In this document: positions 10,011 to 18,196 of the stretch, in pieces | How positions within the stretch are numbered: the stretch's first letter is position 1 | Layout: the number at the start of each line of letters is the position of its first letter | Source of the DNA: an uncultured Hoeflea sp. | GTDB taxonomy: Bacteria; Pseudomonadota; Alphaproteobacteria; Rhizobiales; Rhizobiaceae | Assembly: GCF_947501405.1 (NCBI RefSeq) | Contig: NZ_CANMVK010000001.1 | Location: 1,302,001 to 1,366,000, forward strand | Reading direction: 5' to 3' | Length of the DNA: 64,000 bases | Notes under the pieces: generated by a model | Seen by the model: only the letters and a program-made list of their open reading frames with translations | Databases searched by the model: none | What the model was told of the DNA's origin: nothing | Translations under genes and position numbers: made by a program

Positions 10011-10817
10011 TTATTCTCCGGAGAAGCGGGCGGTGCGTTTTTGCATGAAGGCCGTACGGCCCTCGGCATAGTCGCGGCTTTCAAATGTGACGTCGGCGAG
10101 CCGGGCGGCCGTCGACAGATCCTGCGCCGAACCGCCGCCATGGGCCGCAATCGCTGCCTTGGAGGCGCGCACCGAAAGCGGCGCGGCACGGGCGATGGTC
10201 CCGGCAAGCGCGTCGACCTCCGCATCGAGTTGCTCCGGCGAGCACAGTTTCATCAGACATCCCAACGCCTTGGCCTCGCGTGCCGACAGTTCCTGCGCCG
10301 AATAAAGCGCATGGCGCGCCGCCTGATCTCCGAGCGCGCGTACCAGATCGGGAACCGCATCAAGCGGGTAGGCCAGACCAAGCCGTGCGGCGGGAATCGC
10401 GAAGCGGGCGCTGTCATCGGCCATGCGGATATCGGCGGCTGCGGCAAGGCCAAATCCGCCGCCAAAACAGATGCCTCGGATGGCGGCGATCACCGGGACC
10501 GAGCAGTTGCGGATGGCCGTGAAAGCCGCGGAATTGCCTGCCTCGTAGAGACGCGCGGTGGTTGCGTCCTTGCGAAGGGTTTCGAACTCGCCGACATCGG
10601 CGCCGGCGCAGAAATCCCTTTCCCCAGCGCCTTTTATGACAATCACCCGGGCCTGGTTTTGATCCGCTAGCCAAGCCAGCGCCTGCGGGATGGCCCGCCA
10701 CATTGCATCGTTGAGAGCGTTCTTCTTCTGCGGCCGGTTGATCGTCAGGAGGCCGACCAGATCGGCCCGGATCGCTACGAGAAGTTTATCATCCGCAAAG
10801 GAAGTTTGCGCGTCCAT
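10011..10817 (-). CDS. Crotonase-superfamily protein (enoyl-CoA hydratase/isomerase-like)
   Basis: A 268 aa crotonase-fold protein, annotated by similarity as an enoyl-CoA hydratase. Oxyanion-hole elements are present (FCAGADVGEF at 69-78; GICFGGGFGLAAAADI at 115-130). Both glutamates that act in true hydratases are absent: the usual GGGxE position reads GGGFG, and the PE position of the FG(L/I)PE motif reads IPAARLGL. The reaction may therefore be something other than crotonyl hydration. The ATG at 10817 has GGGGTGGACC upstream. It is divergent from cysE. Confidence 0.85.
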   Translation of the reverse strand: MDAQTSFADDKLLVAIRADLVGLLTINRPQKKNALNDAMWRAIPQALAWLADQNQARVIVIKGAGERDFCAGADVGEFETLRKDATTARLYEAGNSAAFTAIRNCSVPVIAAIRGICFGGGFGLAAAADIRMADDSARFAIPAARLGLAYPLDAVPDLVRALGDQAARHALYSAQELSAREAKALGCLMKLCSPEQLDAEVDALAGTIARAAPLSVRASKAAIAAHGGGSAQDLSTAARLADVTFESRDYAEGRTAFMQKRTARFSGE

Positions 10818-10890
10818 CGGTCCACCCCATTTGTTTTTGACGTGGAGTGTCTTATCTTCTACGTCAAAGCAATCAAGCCCGGAGGCGGCA

Positions 10891-11715
10891 ATGGCAGCGA
10901 AATCAGACATTCGGAGCGACGACGCCGTAAAGTCGATCGACCCGATCTGGGATTCGATTCGCATGGAAGCCGAACGCTCGATCACGCAGGATCCCCTGCT
11001 CGCGGCATTCCTTTACACCACGATTTTGAACCAGCCTTCGCTGGAAGAAGCGGTGATCCACCGGGTGTGCGAACGCCTCGATCATCCCGATCTTCAGGCC
11101 AATCTGCTGCGCCAGACATTTCGGGAGATGGTCGGCGACTGGCCGGAATGGGGCCGCGTGCTGCGCGTCGACATCCAGGCGGTTTACGACCGTGATCCGG
11201 CGTGCGACCGGTTCATTCAGCCGGTGCTTTACTTCAAGGGCTTCCATGCCATCCAGACCCACCGCTTGGCGCATTGGCTGTGGAACCGGGGCCGGATCGA
11301 TATGGCTCTGTATCTGCAGAGCCGGTCTTCGGAGGTCTTCCAGACCGACATCAATCCGGCGGCGCCGATCGGTAAGGGGATTTTCCTCGATCATGCCACC
11401 GGGGTTGTCGTCGGTATGACGGCGAGAATAGGCGACAATGTTTCGATCCTGCAGGGTGTCACACTCGGCGGAACCGGCAAGGAAGGTGGCGACCGCCACC
11501 CCAAGATCGGCGATGGCGTGCTTATCGGCGCCGGCGCCAAGGTGCTCGGCAATATCGAGATTGGCCATTGCAGCCGCGTCGCCGCAGGCTCGGTGGTGCT
11601 GAAACCGGTGCCGCCGAACTCCACCGTGGCCGGCGTTCCCGCCCGCGTGGTGGGAACGGCAGGCTGCGAGGAACCGTCGCGGGCGATGGATCAGATGCTC
11701 AACGGCAGCAGTTGA
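10891..11715 (+). CDS. cysE: Serine O-acetyltransferase
   Basis: Acetylates L-serine with acetyl-CoA, the first step of cysteine synthesis. The 274 aa product has the helical N-terminal domain (SITQDPLLAAFLYTTILNQP) and a C-terminal left-handed beta-helix of hexapeptide repeats, including the active-site HATGVVVG block and GTGKEGGDRHPKIGDG. GGAGG at 10881-10885 fixes the start at the ATG of 10891 (MAAKSDIRSDD); the frame is open well upstream but that stretch is the opposite-strand gene. Feedback inhibition by cysteine is known for the family but cannot be confirmed here. Confidence 0.95.
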   Translation: MAAKSDIRSDDAVKSIDPIWDSIRMEAERSITQDPLLAAFLYTTILNQPSLEEAVIHRVCERLDHPDLQANLLRQTFREMVGDWPEWGRVLRVDIQAVYDRDPACDRFIQPVLYFKGFHAIQTHRLAHWLWNRGRIDMALYLQSRSSEVFQTDINPAAPIGKGIFLDHATGVVVGMTARIGDNVSILQGVTLGGTGKEGGDRHPKIGDGVLIGAGAKVLGNIEIGHCSRVAAGSVVLKPVPPNSTVAGVPARVVGTAGCEEPSRAMDQMLNGSS

Positions 11716-11736
11716 GTTTCTTAACGGAACCAGGAT

Positions 11737-11754
11737 CCCGGGTCGAGACCCGGG
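11737..11754. repeat. REP-like GC-rich palindrome after cysE
   Basis: CCCGGGTC (11737-11744), GA, GACCCGGG (11747-11754) forms a perfect 8-bp palindrome in the cysE to DUF3126 gap. It resembles the short intergenic palindromes scattered in many alphaproteobacterial genomes, and could also end the cysE transcript. There is no T run. No second copy was noticed in this window. Confidence 0.35.
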
Positions 11755-11876
11755 GCCGGAATGCGCGGCGGATTGCGTTCGCGCGACGCAACCCGGTAAA
11801 AAGCTGATCGCGGGTTTGATTTGGCTGGCGGTCCGTGCCAAAAGCCCGGCCATAGTCATTTGCCAGGAGAGCCGCC

Positions 11877-12086
11877 GTGAAGCCCGATGAAATCGTCAAG
11901 CTCGAAGCCTATTTCAAGCGCATTTTCAACGACAGCATGGTGATCAAGGCGCGCCCCCGCAAAGACGATTCGGCGGAGGTGTATCTGGGCGAAGAGTTTT
12001 TGGGAATCGTGTTTCGCGACGATGAGGACGGCGACTTGTCCTACAATTTCTCAATGGCAATCCTGGACGTCGATCTCGACGATTGA
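11877..12086 (+). CDS. DUF3126 family protein
   Basis: A 69 aa acidic protein (MKPDEIVKLEAYFKR..., ending AILDVDLDD) of the DUF3126 family, a small, highly conserved family in Rhizobiales with unknown function. It starts at GTG 11877 with AGGAGA at 11865-11870, a good ribosome site. There is no signal or membrane segment. The acidic C-terminal tail and the lysine-rich stretch VIKARPRKDD are the main visible features. Confidence 0.88.
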   Translation: MKPDEIVKLEAYFKRIFNDSMVIKARPRKDDSAEVYLGEEFLGIVFRDDEDGDLSYNFSMAILDVDLDD

Positions 12087-12116
12087 CGGTCCGGAATTTG
12101 AGTTGCGGCGCCTGGA

Positions 12117-12851
12117 CTATCTGACCAGCGCCGCCTCAAGCCGCGCGCGCACATCGCGCTCGATGGCGCGCCATTCGGGCAACAGCTCAATTGAAAACCG
12201 GTAGGTGACTGACAAATCCTGGCCCAGTGCGATGTCGCGTTGACAGCCGGTGCGGGTTACGAAATCAGGCGTCGCTTGCGCATCCTCAACCAGACAGCGC
12301 ACCGTATAGGGGTCGGCGATGGCCCCGCGTTCCACATACATAAGTTCACTGGCATAGCCGGTGCCGGATTTCAGGCGCACCGAATCGAGCCCGTTGGGGC
12401 CCGCCATCGGCGGACCATCGGTCAGGCGCCGGTAGATGGGCGAGAACCGTCCGGACATGTCGCGCGACATGGTGGCCTGTGCGATGCGGGCAAAAATAAG
12501 TCCGTCGGCTGACTGAGTCTGATTGAAGATGTCCCGGTTCTCGTCGCTGTATCCACTCATGTCCGGCCAGGCGAAATAGGTGTCGATTGCGGCGTGAACA
12601 CCAGACACGCGCTGGCTTTCAAAGCGGATCACATTGGCGGGCAGGCTCAACACGTCGTTGCCGATGACGATTTCGCGGCTGGTTTGGTCGGTGGTGTTGC
12701 CTGCAAGGGCGATCGAACTGCCGATCATCCGGCCGGTCAGGGCGATTGCAGCGGTCAGCGCACATAATACCGCGATCACTGCTGTCAGCTTCCAGATGAA
12801 TCGCGGCGATAGCAGCGGGGTATGATCAAGGGTCTGGTCGGCGTTGGACAT
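12117..12851 (-). CDS. Conserved membrane-anchored protein of unknown function
   Basis: A 244 aa protein. The hydrophobic segment WKLTAVIAVLCALTAAIALT (residues ~20-39) suggests a single N-terminal membrane anchor with the rest in the periplasm. The soluble part has NVIRFESQRVSGVHAAIDTY and a paired Cys region (CLVEDAQATPDF-TRTGCQRDIAL) that could form a disulfide. The ATG at 12851 (MSNADQTLD) is the likely start. I do not recognise an enzyme family. It is convergent with the DUF3126 gene and divergent from the gene at 12964. Confidence 0.7.
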   Translation of the reverse strand: MSNADQTLDHTPLLSPRFIWKLTAVIAVLCALTAAIALTGRMIGSSIALAGNTTDQTSREIVIGNDVLSLPANVIRFESQRVSGVHAAIDTYFAWPDMSGYSDENRDIFNQTQSADGLIFARIAQATMSRDMSGRFSPIYRRLTDGPPMAGPNGLDSVRLKSGTGYASELMYVERGAIADPYTVRCLVEDAQATPDFVTRTGCQRDIALGQDLSVTYRFSIELLPEWRAIERDVRARLEAALVR

Positions 12852-12963
12852 GGGCTCATCACGTAGATTGCGTACGATGTGCCAAAATGAAACGCGGAAC
12901 CGCGGCACGACGCTTGCATGACACTGTGGCAGACGCCAACATTGTCCCGGATATGGTTAACCA

Positions 12964-13299
12964 ATGATTTACTCGCTCGATCTTCTTGCCGCCACCTTCG
13001 CGATGATGACCGGTTTTGCGGCGTCCTGGATTGTGTTTGAGATCGCCCGTTCGCTAGGTTGGCGTGAAGAGCGCCTTGCCGAACTGAACGGCGGCGTGCT
13101 GCGGCGGGGTTTCGACCTTGTGCTGGCCGCGCTGGTCGGCCCGCGGGTGCTGCTGGTCAACGGATTTGCCAACTGGCGCGGCGGGGCGGTGTCGCTGCCG
13201 CTTTACACTGTGCTGGCGCTGATTGCCGTGGGATGGTCGATGTGTTCGGGCGTGGTGGTGTTGCAGGCAGCATTTGCCAGTGGCTATTTCCTCGCCTAA
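12964..13299 (+). CDS. Small conserved inner-membrane protein (DUF6949-like)
   Basis: A 111 aa protein with three to four hydrophobic segments (LLAATFAMMTGFAASWIVF, FDLVLAALVGPRVLLV, LPLYTVLALIAVGWSMCSGVV). It resembles a small rhizobial membrane-protein family, possibly DUF6949, but the family assignment is tentative. The function is unknown. It starts at 12964 just after an A+T-rich stretch and is followed 62 bp later by the carbonic anhydrase gene, possibly in the same transcript. Confidence 0.65.
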   Translation: MIYSLDLLAATFAMMTGFAASWIVFEIARSLGWREERLAELNGGVLRRGFDLVLAALVGPRVLLVNGFANWRGGAVSLPLYTVLALIAVGWSMCSGVVVLQAAFASGYFLA

Positions 13300-13361
13300 G
13301 GGTTTGCCGCATGGCACATTGAGCCTTGGCTTTCCCGGCCACAGCAATCAAGAGGTGAGCA

Positions 13362-13889
13362 ATGGCGATTTACAGTCTCGACGGCAAACGGCCGGCCCTG
13401 CCGGACGGGTTCTACTTCGTGGCTGACAGCGCCCGGGTGATTGGCGACGTGATACTGGGCGAGGGGGCCGGCATCTGGTTCGGCGCGGTGCTGCGTGGCG
13501 ACAATGAACCAATCACCGTGGGCCCGGGAACCAATATTCAGGAAAACTGCGTGCTGCATACCGATATGGGGTTTCCGCTGACAATCGGCGAGGGCTGCAC
13601 GATCGGCCATACGGCGATCCTTCACGGTTGCGTGATCGGCGACAACAGCCTTGTCGGCATGGGCGCAACCGTTCTCAATGGCGCCAGGATCGGCAGGAAC
13701 TGCCTGATCGGGGCCGGAGCGCTGGTGACTGAAGGCAAGGAGATCCCGGATAACTCGCTCGTCGTCGGCGCGCCCGCCCGGGTAAGCCGGACACTCAACG
13801 ACGACGCCGTGACCATGCTGAAATGGTCAGCCAGCCACTATGTGGAAAACGCCAGGCGGTTTGCCGGCGGGCTCGAGCGGATCGATTGA
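13362..13889 (+). CDS. Gamma-class carbonic anhydrase family protein
   Basis: A 175 aa left-handed beta-helix protein of the gamma-carbonic anhydrase / CaiE-YrdA group. The three metal histidines are in place: His66 (ENCVLHTDMG), then His83 and His88 (IGHTAILHG). Hexapeptide-like repeats run throughout, and Arg45/Asp47 in LRGDNEP match the family. Typical members bind zinc or iron and may hydrate CO2, though many have no measured activity. An RBS (gaggtgagc) precedes the ATG. A 12-bp stem-loop follows at 13912-13943. Confidence 0.9.
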   Translation: MAIYSLDGKRPALPDGFYFVADSARVIGDVILGEGAGIWFGAVLRGDNEPITVGPGTNIQENCVLHTDMGFPLTIGEGCTIGHTAILHGCVIGDNSLVGMGATVLNGARIGRNCLIGAGALVTEGKEIPDNSLVVGAPARVSRTLNDDAVTMLKWSASHYVENARRFAGGLERID

Positions 13890-13911
13890 CCCCAGAGGAC
13901 TGGAAAAAGCA

Positions 13912-13943
13912 GAGCCGACCCCAGGGGACATTGGGGTCGGCTC
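13912..13943 (+). terminator. Strong hairpin after the gamma-CA gene
   Basis: GAGCCGACCCCA (13912-13923) and TGGGGTCGGCTC (13932-13943) pair perfectly over 12 bp around an 8-nt loop, 23 bases after the stop codon. No T tract follows, so the element may block exonucleases or form a rho-dependent end rather than a classical terminator. It could serve either strand, as the next gene is convergent. Confidence 0.55.
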
Positions 13944-14072
13944 AAGGCCTGGCCGTTGCGGGGAAGCATGGGGACTCGACCTAGGCCCAACTGGTGGCCG
14001 GCGGTGATATGCCGGCAAGTGGTTCGAAATGGTCCGGACGGCCCCGCGCCGTTGGTTCCGGACCGGAATGTC

Positions 14073-14684
14073 TTAGTAGTTGACGGTACCCACGGCTGTG
14101 GTCGAGCCAGGGCCGAGCTTGGTCCAGCGAGCGGCATGCTCTGGTGACTGGCGCTTGACGAAGGTGTAACCGGTCTCCGACCACAGCCGGACATCGCCGC
14201 GCATGTTGTCGAGAATGTAGTCGCCGTAGTCAGTGCGCACGGTGAGGACCGCATGGCCGTCGCCATTGGGCTGGAGCACGACGGTGATCAACAGATCCGA
14301 GGCGGAAAATCCTTCCTGGATCAACATATGCCGCTTGAGCAGCACGTAATCCTCACAGTCGCCCACTGTTCGCGGGTAGGACCATAGTTCCTCAACGCCG
14401 TGGATGTTCATGTCTGTGTCGGGCTGGATCGCCTGGTTGACGCGGGTGTTGACCTCAAGAATCTTGCCCCAGGCTTTGCGTGTCAGCTCCATTGGTCCGC
14501 GGTCCCGGCCGAGCGATTTGCATTCCTTGGGATAGCTCTTGCAGAATTCGAAATGGCCGATCGGCGGATTGGTTTTGCCGGCGGGCACAAGATTGGCAGG
14601 TGCCGCGATGGCAGCGGATGAAAAGACGATTGCCAGACCACAAGCCGCAGCAATATTCCCCAGTACTTGAATGTGTTTGTTCAT
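14073..14684 (-). CDS. Periplasmic transglutaminase-like cysteine protease (BTLCP/C93, LapG-like)
   Basis: A 203 aa exported protein with a signal peptide ending AAIAA (about residues 1-28). The BTLCP catalytic triad is complete: Cys110 in TVGDCEDYVLLKR, His144 in GDGHAVLTVR and Asp159 in GDYILDN. The family includes LapG, which cleaves adhesins under control of the c-di-GMP receptor LapD, but no LapD or adhesin gene lies nearby, so the substrate is unknown. Its upstream region (14735-14830) is unusually A+T-rich and holds a palindrome. Confidence 0.85.
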   Translation of the reverse strand: MNKHIQVLGNIAAACGLAIVFSSAAIAAPANLVPAGKTNPPIGHFEFCKSYPKECKSLGRDRGPMELTRKAWGKILEVNTRVNQAIQPDTDMNIHGVEELWSYPRTVGDCEDYVLLKRHMLIQEGFSASDLLITVVLQPNGDGHAVLTVRTDYGDYILDNMRGDVRLWSETGYTFVKRQSPEHAARWTKLGPGSTTAVGTVNY

Positions 14685-15018
14685 GACTTTGTTTCCCCGT
14701 TATGGGAGAACAATGCCATTGAGAGTTTGAGATCGACCGAAAAAGTCCAGTAAAATCAAGTACTAATTAGAGTTGAATTGTATTAGAACTTAAGCAAAAC
14801 AAGTATAAAACTTGTCTCAAATGCGCGATACCACGGTAGTAATCGGATAACCAAGCGTCCTGTTGTTTGGGGCCGCCGCTGTGGGGCCGTGGTTTGCAGG
14901 GGCAGCGGAGACGGTGGCCGGGGCGCAGTCCAGTTTCAGCATATCATCCGGCCAGGTTGGCGGCGGGATTGAACGGGGTGTGTTTTGGTGATCCTGTCAT
15001 CAATGGGAGGCATCACAT
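14685..15018. other. Divergent gap with an A+T-rich promoter region
   Basis: 334 bases between the cysteine protease (minus) and the FAD/GcvT gene (plus). The part from about 14735 to 14830 is far richer in A and T than the rest of the window. It holds a perfect palindrome ACAAGT (14799-14804) and ACTTGT (14810-14815), which could be a repressor operator for either gene. The rest, 14860-14990, is G-rich without recognisable features. GGGAGG at 15004-15009 precedes the 15019 start. Confidence 0.5.
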
Positions 15019-17442
15019 ATGGAACAGGCCAGGGTCGTTGTCATTGGCGGCGGTATTGCCGGTTGCTCGACGCTCTATCACCTCACGCAGGAGGGCTGGA
15101 GCGATGTCATGCTGCTTGAGCGCAATGAGCTGACCAGCGGCACCACATGGCACTCTGCGGCGCAGGTCACCAATTTCGGTTTGAACCAGACCATGATCGG
15201 GCTGAAATCGCATTCGATCCAGCTATACAGGACGCTGGCGGAAGATCCCGACTATCCGATCAACTATCACCACGGCGATGGCGGTATCCGGCTGGCCAAC
15301 ACCGAAGCCCAGATGGAGGCCTATCGCCACTTTGCCTCCGTGGCGCGCGGCATGGGCGTGGAGTTCGAGGTGATCGACGCCGCTGAATGCGGGCGGCGGC
15401 ATCCGCTGATTGCCACCGACGATCTGTTGGGCGGGCTATGGGATCCGCTGGATGGCGACATTGATCCGGCGCAACTCTGCCAGGCGCTGGCGCGCCGGGC
15501 CCGTGCTGCCGGTGCCCGGGTTCATCGCAACCGGCCGGTTACGGCACTGACTCAGCATGCAGATCACAGCTGGACGGTTCATACCGCATCTGGCGATGTC
15601 CGGGCGGAGATCATCGTCAATGCCTGCGGTTACCGCGTCAATGAGGTGGCCGGGATGATGGGCGTGCAGCATCCGGTCGCCTCGATGGAACATCAGTATT
15701 TTCTGACCGAACCGATCGCGGCGATTGCGGATGCGGGGCGGCGGATGCCGCTTCTGCGGTGCCCGATCAGCGATTTCTACTGCCGTCAGGAAAAGAACGG
15801 GTTGCTGGTCGGGTTTTACGAGCAGGCCTGCAAGACCTGGGGAATGGACGGCATCGATCCCGATTTCGTCAACGCACTGTGCCCCGATGATCTCGATCGG
15901 GTGACCGATGTGCTTGAGGGCGCGTTCGCAAGACTGCCGGCGCTCATGGAAACCGGAATTCACACAGTGATCAATGGTCCGATCACATATACGATTGATG
16001 GCGCGCCGCTGGTCGGCCCGATCCCCGGCAAGCGCAACGCCTTTTGCATCGTCGGGCTGCGTGCGGGGCTCGGCGAGGGGGGCGGTCATGGATGGCTGCT
16101 TGCCCAGCAGATCGTCCATGGCGAAGCCTGTTACGACACCTGGGTGATTGATCCACGCCGTTTTACGGGCCATGCCAATGTCGAACTCACCGCGCTCAAG
16201 GCCGTCGAGGATTACCAGAACGAATTCCGCTTTCATTTTCCTCACGAACACCGTGCCGCAGGGCGGCCTGCCAAAACCACGCCGCTCACGGCGGTGCTGG
16301 CGGCCGAGGGCGCACATTTCAGCGTCGTTAATGGCTGGGAACGGATCGATTTCATCAAGCCTGATCCGGACTTTTCCGAATCGCACAGCTTTCGTTTCAC
16401 CGAGACATTCGCGCTGGTCGGCCAGGAAGTTGCCGCAGTGCAGACCGCCGTCGGTTTGACCGAGGTCAGCGGCTTCAACCGCTTCGAGCTGACCGGCCGC
16501 GACGTCCATGGTTTTCTTGACCGACTGATTTGCGGGCGCACGCCACGCAAGCCCGGCCGGGTCGGGCTCGGATATCTGCTCAATCACCAGGGCATGCTCA
16601 AGAGTGAGGCGACCATCGCAAATCTTCCCGATGGCCGGGTCTGGTATGGCTCGGCGGCGGCGTCGGAATATCACGACATGGATTGGCTGAACCAGGCCCT
16701 GCGCCCCCACGAGGACGTCCATATCCGGTCGCTAACCAATGAGATGACGATCCTGGTTGTTGCCGGCCCGAAAGCCCGCGATGTGATGGCCGCCGTATCA
16801 CGCGCCGATTGGTCGTCCACAGCCTTCCCCTGGCTCAGCGTCCGGGAGGCGTTTGTCGGGATTGCTCCGGCCACCGTCATGGCGGTGAGTTTCTCAGGCG
16901 AGCTGGCCTACGAGATTCATGTGCCCAATGCGCAGTTGCATGCCGCCTATCTGGCGCTGCGCGAGGCGGGTGAAGCCCATGGCATGCGGTTGTTCGGAGC
17001 TCGAGCCGTCGATTCGATGCGGCTTGAGAAATCCTATCTGCACTGGAAGGCGGATATCCTGACCGAATTCGATCCATTCGAGACCGGCCTCGCGCGGTTC
17101 GTTCAGCTCGACAAGGCCGAGTTCATCGGCAAGGCGGCGCTGATCGACAATCAAGAACGCGGTCCCCGAAAACGGCTGGTCACGTTAGGAATCGGGTGTG
17201 ATCATGCGCCATCGCATGGTGGCGCTTCGGTGATCGCCGGGTCGCAAGTTGTGGGCACCGTTACGTCAGCGGGCTGGGGGTACCGGACCGCAAAGAACCT
17301 GGCTCTGGCCTTCGTCAATCCGGATGTTGCCGAGATTGGAACGCGGCTCGAGGTCGATGTGCTCGGACTGCCGGTTGCCGCGCAGGTGATCCCGCCGTGC
17401 CCCTATGATCCGCAATCAAGCCATCTTAGAGGCGACAGGTGA
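15019..17442 (+). CDS. FAD-dependent demethylating dehydrogenase (dimethylglycine/sarcosine dehydrogenase family)
   Basis: An 807 aa fusion protein that, in its family, oxidatively demethylates N-methyl amino acids and passes the one-carbon unit to tetrahydrofolate. Residues 1-~380 are a DAO-type flavin domain with GGGIAG at 10-15 and TWHSAAQ, whose His45 lies where the family attaches FAD covalently. A linker FAO_M-like segment follows, then GcvT N- and C-terminal domains from about residue 440 (LTEVSGFNRFELTGRDVHGFL, SGELAYEIHV). It starts at ATG 15019 after GGGAGG. The exact substrate is unknown, and no glycine-betaine genes adjoin it. Confidence 0.88.
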   Translation: MEQARVVVIGGGIAGCSTLYHLTQEGWSDVMLLERNELTSGTTWHSAAQVTNFGLNQTMIGLKSHSIQLYRTLAEDPDYPINYHHGDGGIRLANTEAQMEAYRHFASVARGMGVEFEVIDAAECGRRHPLIATDDLLGGLWDPLDGDIDPAQLCQALARRARAAGARVHRNRPVTALTQHADHSWTVHTASGDVRAEIIVNACGYRVNEVAGMMGVQHPVASMEHQYFLTEPIAAIADAGRRMPLLRCPISDFYCRQEKNGLLVGFYEQACKTWGMDGIDPDFVNALCPDDLDRVTDVLEGAFARLPALMETGIHTVINGPITYTIDGAPLVGPIPGKRNAFCIVGLRAGLGEGGGHGWLLAQQIVHGEACYDTWVIDPRRFTGHANVELTALKAVEDYQNEFRFHFPHEHRAAGRPAKTTPLTAVLAAEGAHFSVVNGWERIDFIKPDPDFSESHSFRFTETFALVGQEVAAVQTAVGLTEVSGFNRFELTGRDVHGFLDRLICGRTPRKPGRVGLGYLLNHQGMLKSEATIANLPDGRVWYGSAAASEYHDMDWLNQALRPHEDVHIRSLTNEMTILVVAGPKARDVMAAVSRADWSSTAFPWLSVREAFVGIAPATVMAVSFSGELAYEIHVPNAQLHAAYLALREAGEAHGMRLFGARAVDSMRLEKSYLHWKADILTEFDPFETGLARFVQLDKAEFIGKAALIDNQERGPRKRLVTLGIGCDHAPSHGGASVIAGSQVVGTVTSAGWGYRTAKNLALAFVNPDVAEIGTRLEVDVLGLPVAAQVIPPCPYDPQSSHLRGDR

Positions 17443-17470
17443 CAAAAAAACCGGCGCTGAACGCCGGTTT
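17443..17470 (-). terminator. Intrinsic terminator of the PilZ gene (bidirectional stem)
   Basis: Stem AAACCGGCG (17448-17456) and CGCCGGTTT (17462-17470) with a CTGAA loop. Read on the minus strand it is followed by a run of T residues, from the A tract at 17444-17450, so it is a strong terminator for the PilZ gene. It begins at the stop of the FAD/GcvT gene and may also help end that transcript. Confidence 0.85.
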
Positions 17471-17496
17471 GATGGATAGTCCAGGCAGAGCGGTTC

Positions 17497-18108
17497 TCAA
17501 GACATCTGGTTGATGATTTCCTCGGGCTGGATGGTGGTGAACTCCATCGCAATGCCTTCCTGGAAGTGACGCACCACGCGTCCGCGCATATTGCCGAGAA
17601 TGACCATGGTTCCGAAGGCCGGGCGGACGTCGATTTCAACCGCCGCGCCGGAGACCGACAGATCGATGATGCGACAGGGATAACGGCGGCCGTCGTCGAG
17701 CTTGATCTCGGAGGTGGGGTTGGACGGTGCGACGCGCTCGTGGCGGCGGTCTTCAGGCAGTCCGAGTTCGTGCTTGTTGGCGAGCCAGGTCAACTGCGCG
17801 GAAAGCTTGTCGCGCTTGCGGTCGGTGGCATTGAGCGAAATCGTGAATGTGCGGGACCCGGTTTCGGCAACCTTGCCCTCGATGCGGCCGATGTAATCGA
17901 GATAGGCGACAATGCGCTCGCCGGGCTGTGGGCGGACGCTTGATGAAATCTGGGCGTCGAATGGCGACATGGTGTCGACGATGCAATCATGTTCGGAGTG
18001 GTCGGCGCGCATGAACCGGCCCTGCACGGAAATCGTTACGCGGGCAAATTCGGGTTCAGCAGCATTCGGCGGGCTGTCGGAACGTGAAGCGGTTGAAGCG
18101 GTCAACAT
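17497..18108 (-). CDS. PilZ domain protein
   Basis: A 203 aa soluble protein with a C-terminal PilZ domain: RRHER at 121-125 and DLSVSG at 149-154 match the RxxxR and (D/N)xSxxG c-di-GMP-binding motifs. The N-terminal half (around residues 25-95, ISVQGRFMR... SRTFTISL) looks like a degenerate second PilZ module. It probably responds to cyclic di-GMP in motility, polysaccharide or envelope control. I chose the ATG at 18108. It lies upstream of a minus-strand terminator and downstream of the PAS gene, with which it may be co-transcribed. Confidence 0.85.
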   Translation of the reverse strand: MLTASTASRSDSPPNAAEPEFARVTISVQGRFMRADHSEHDCIVDTMSPFDAQISSSVRPQPGERIVAYLDYIGRIEGKVAETGSRTFTISLNATDRKRDKLSAQLTWLANKHELGLPEDRRHERVAPSNPTSEIKLDDGRRYPCRIIDLSVSGAAVEIDVRPAFGTMVILGNMRGRVVRHFQEGIAMEFTTIQPEEIINQMS

Positions 18109-18196
18109 GGGAGCCTTGTTGTGTCCGATACGATCTTGGGGCCATCCTATGTCGTGTATTGTTAATATAGCGTAAGCGCTCACCCCCGCGATATCG

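Noticed and set aside
15436-16722. A 428-codon open frame opposite the FAD/GcvT gene
   Set aside because: Antisense shadow without motif; the plus-strand protein is continuous and conserved.
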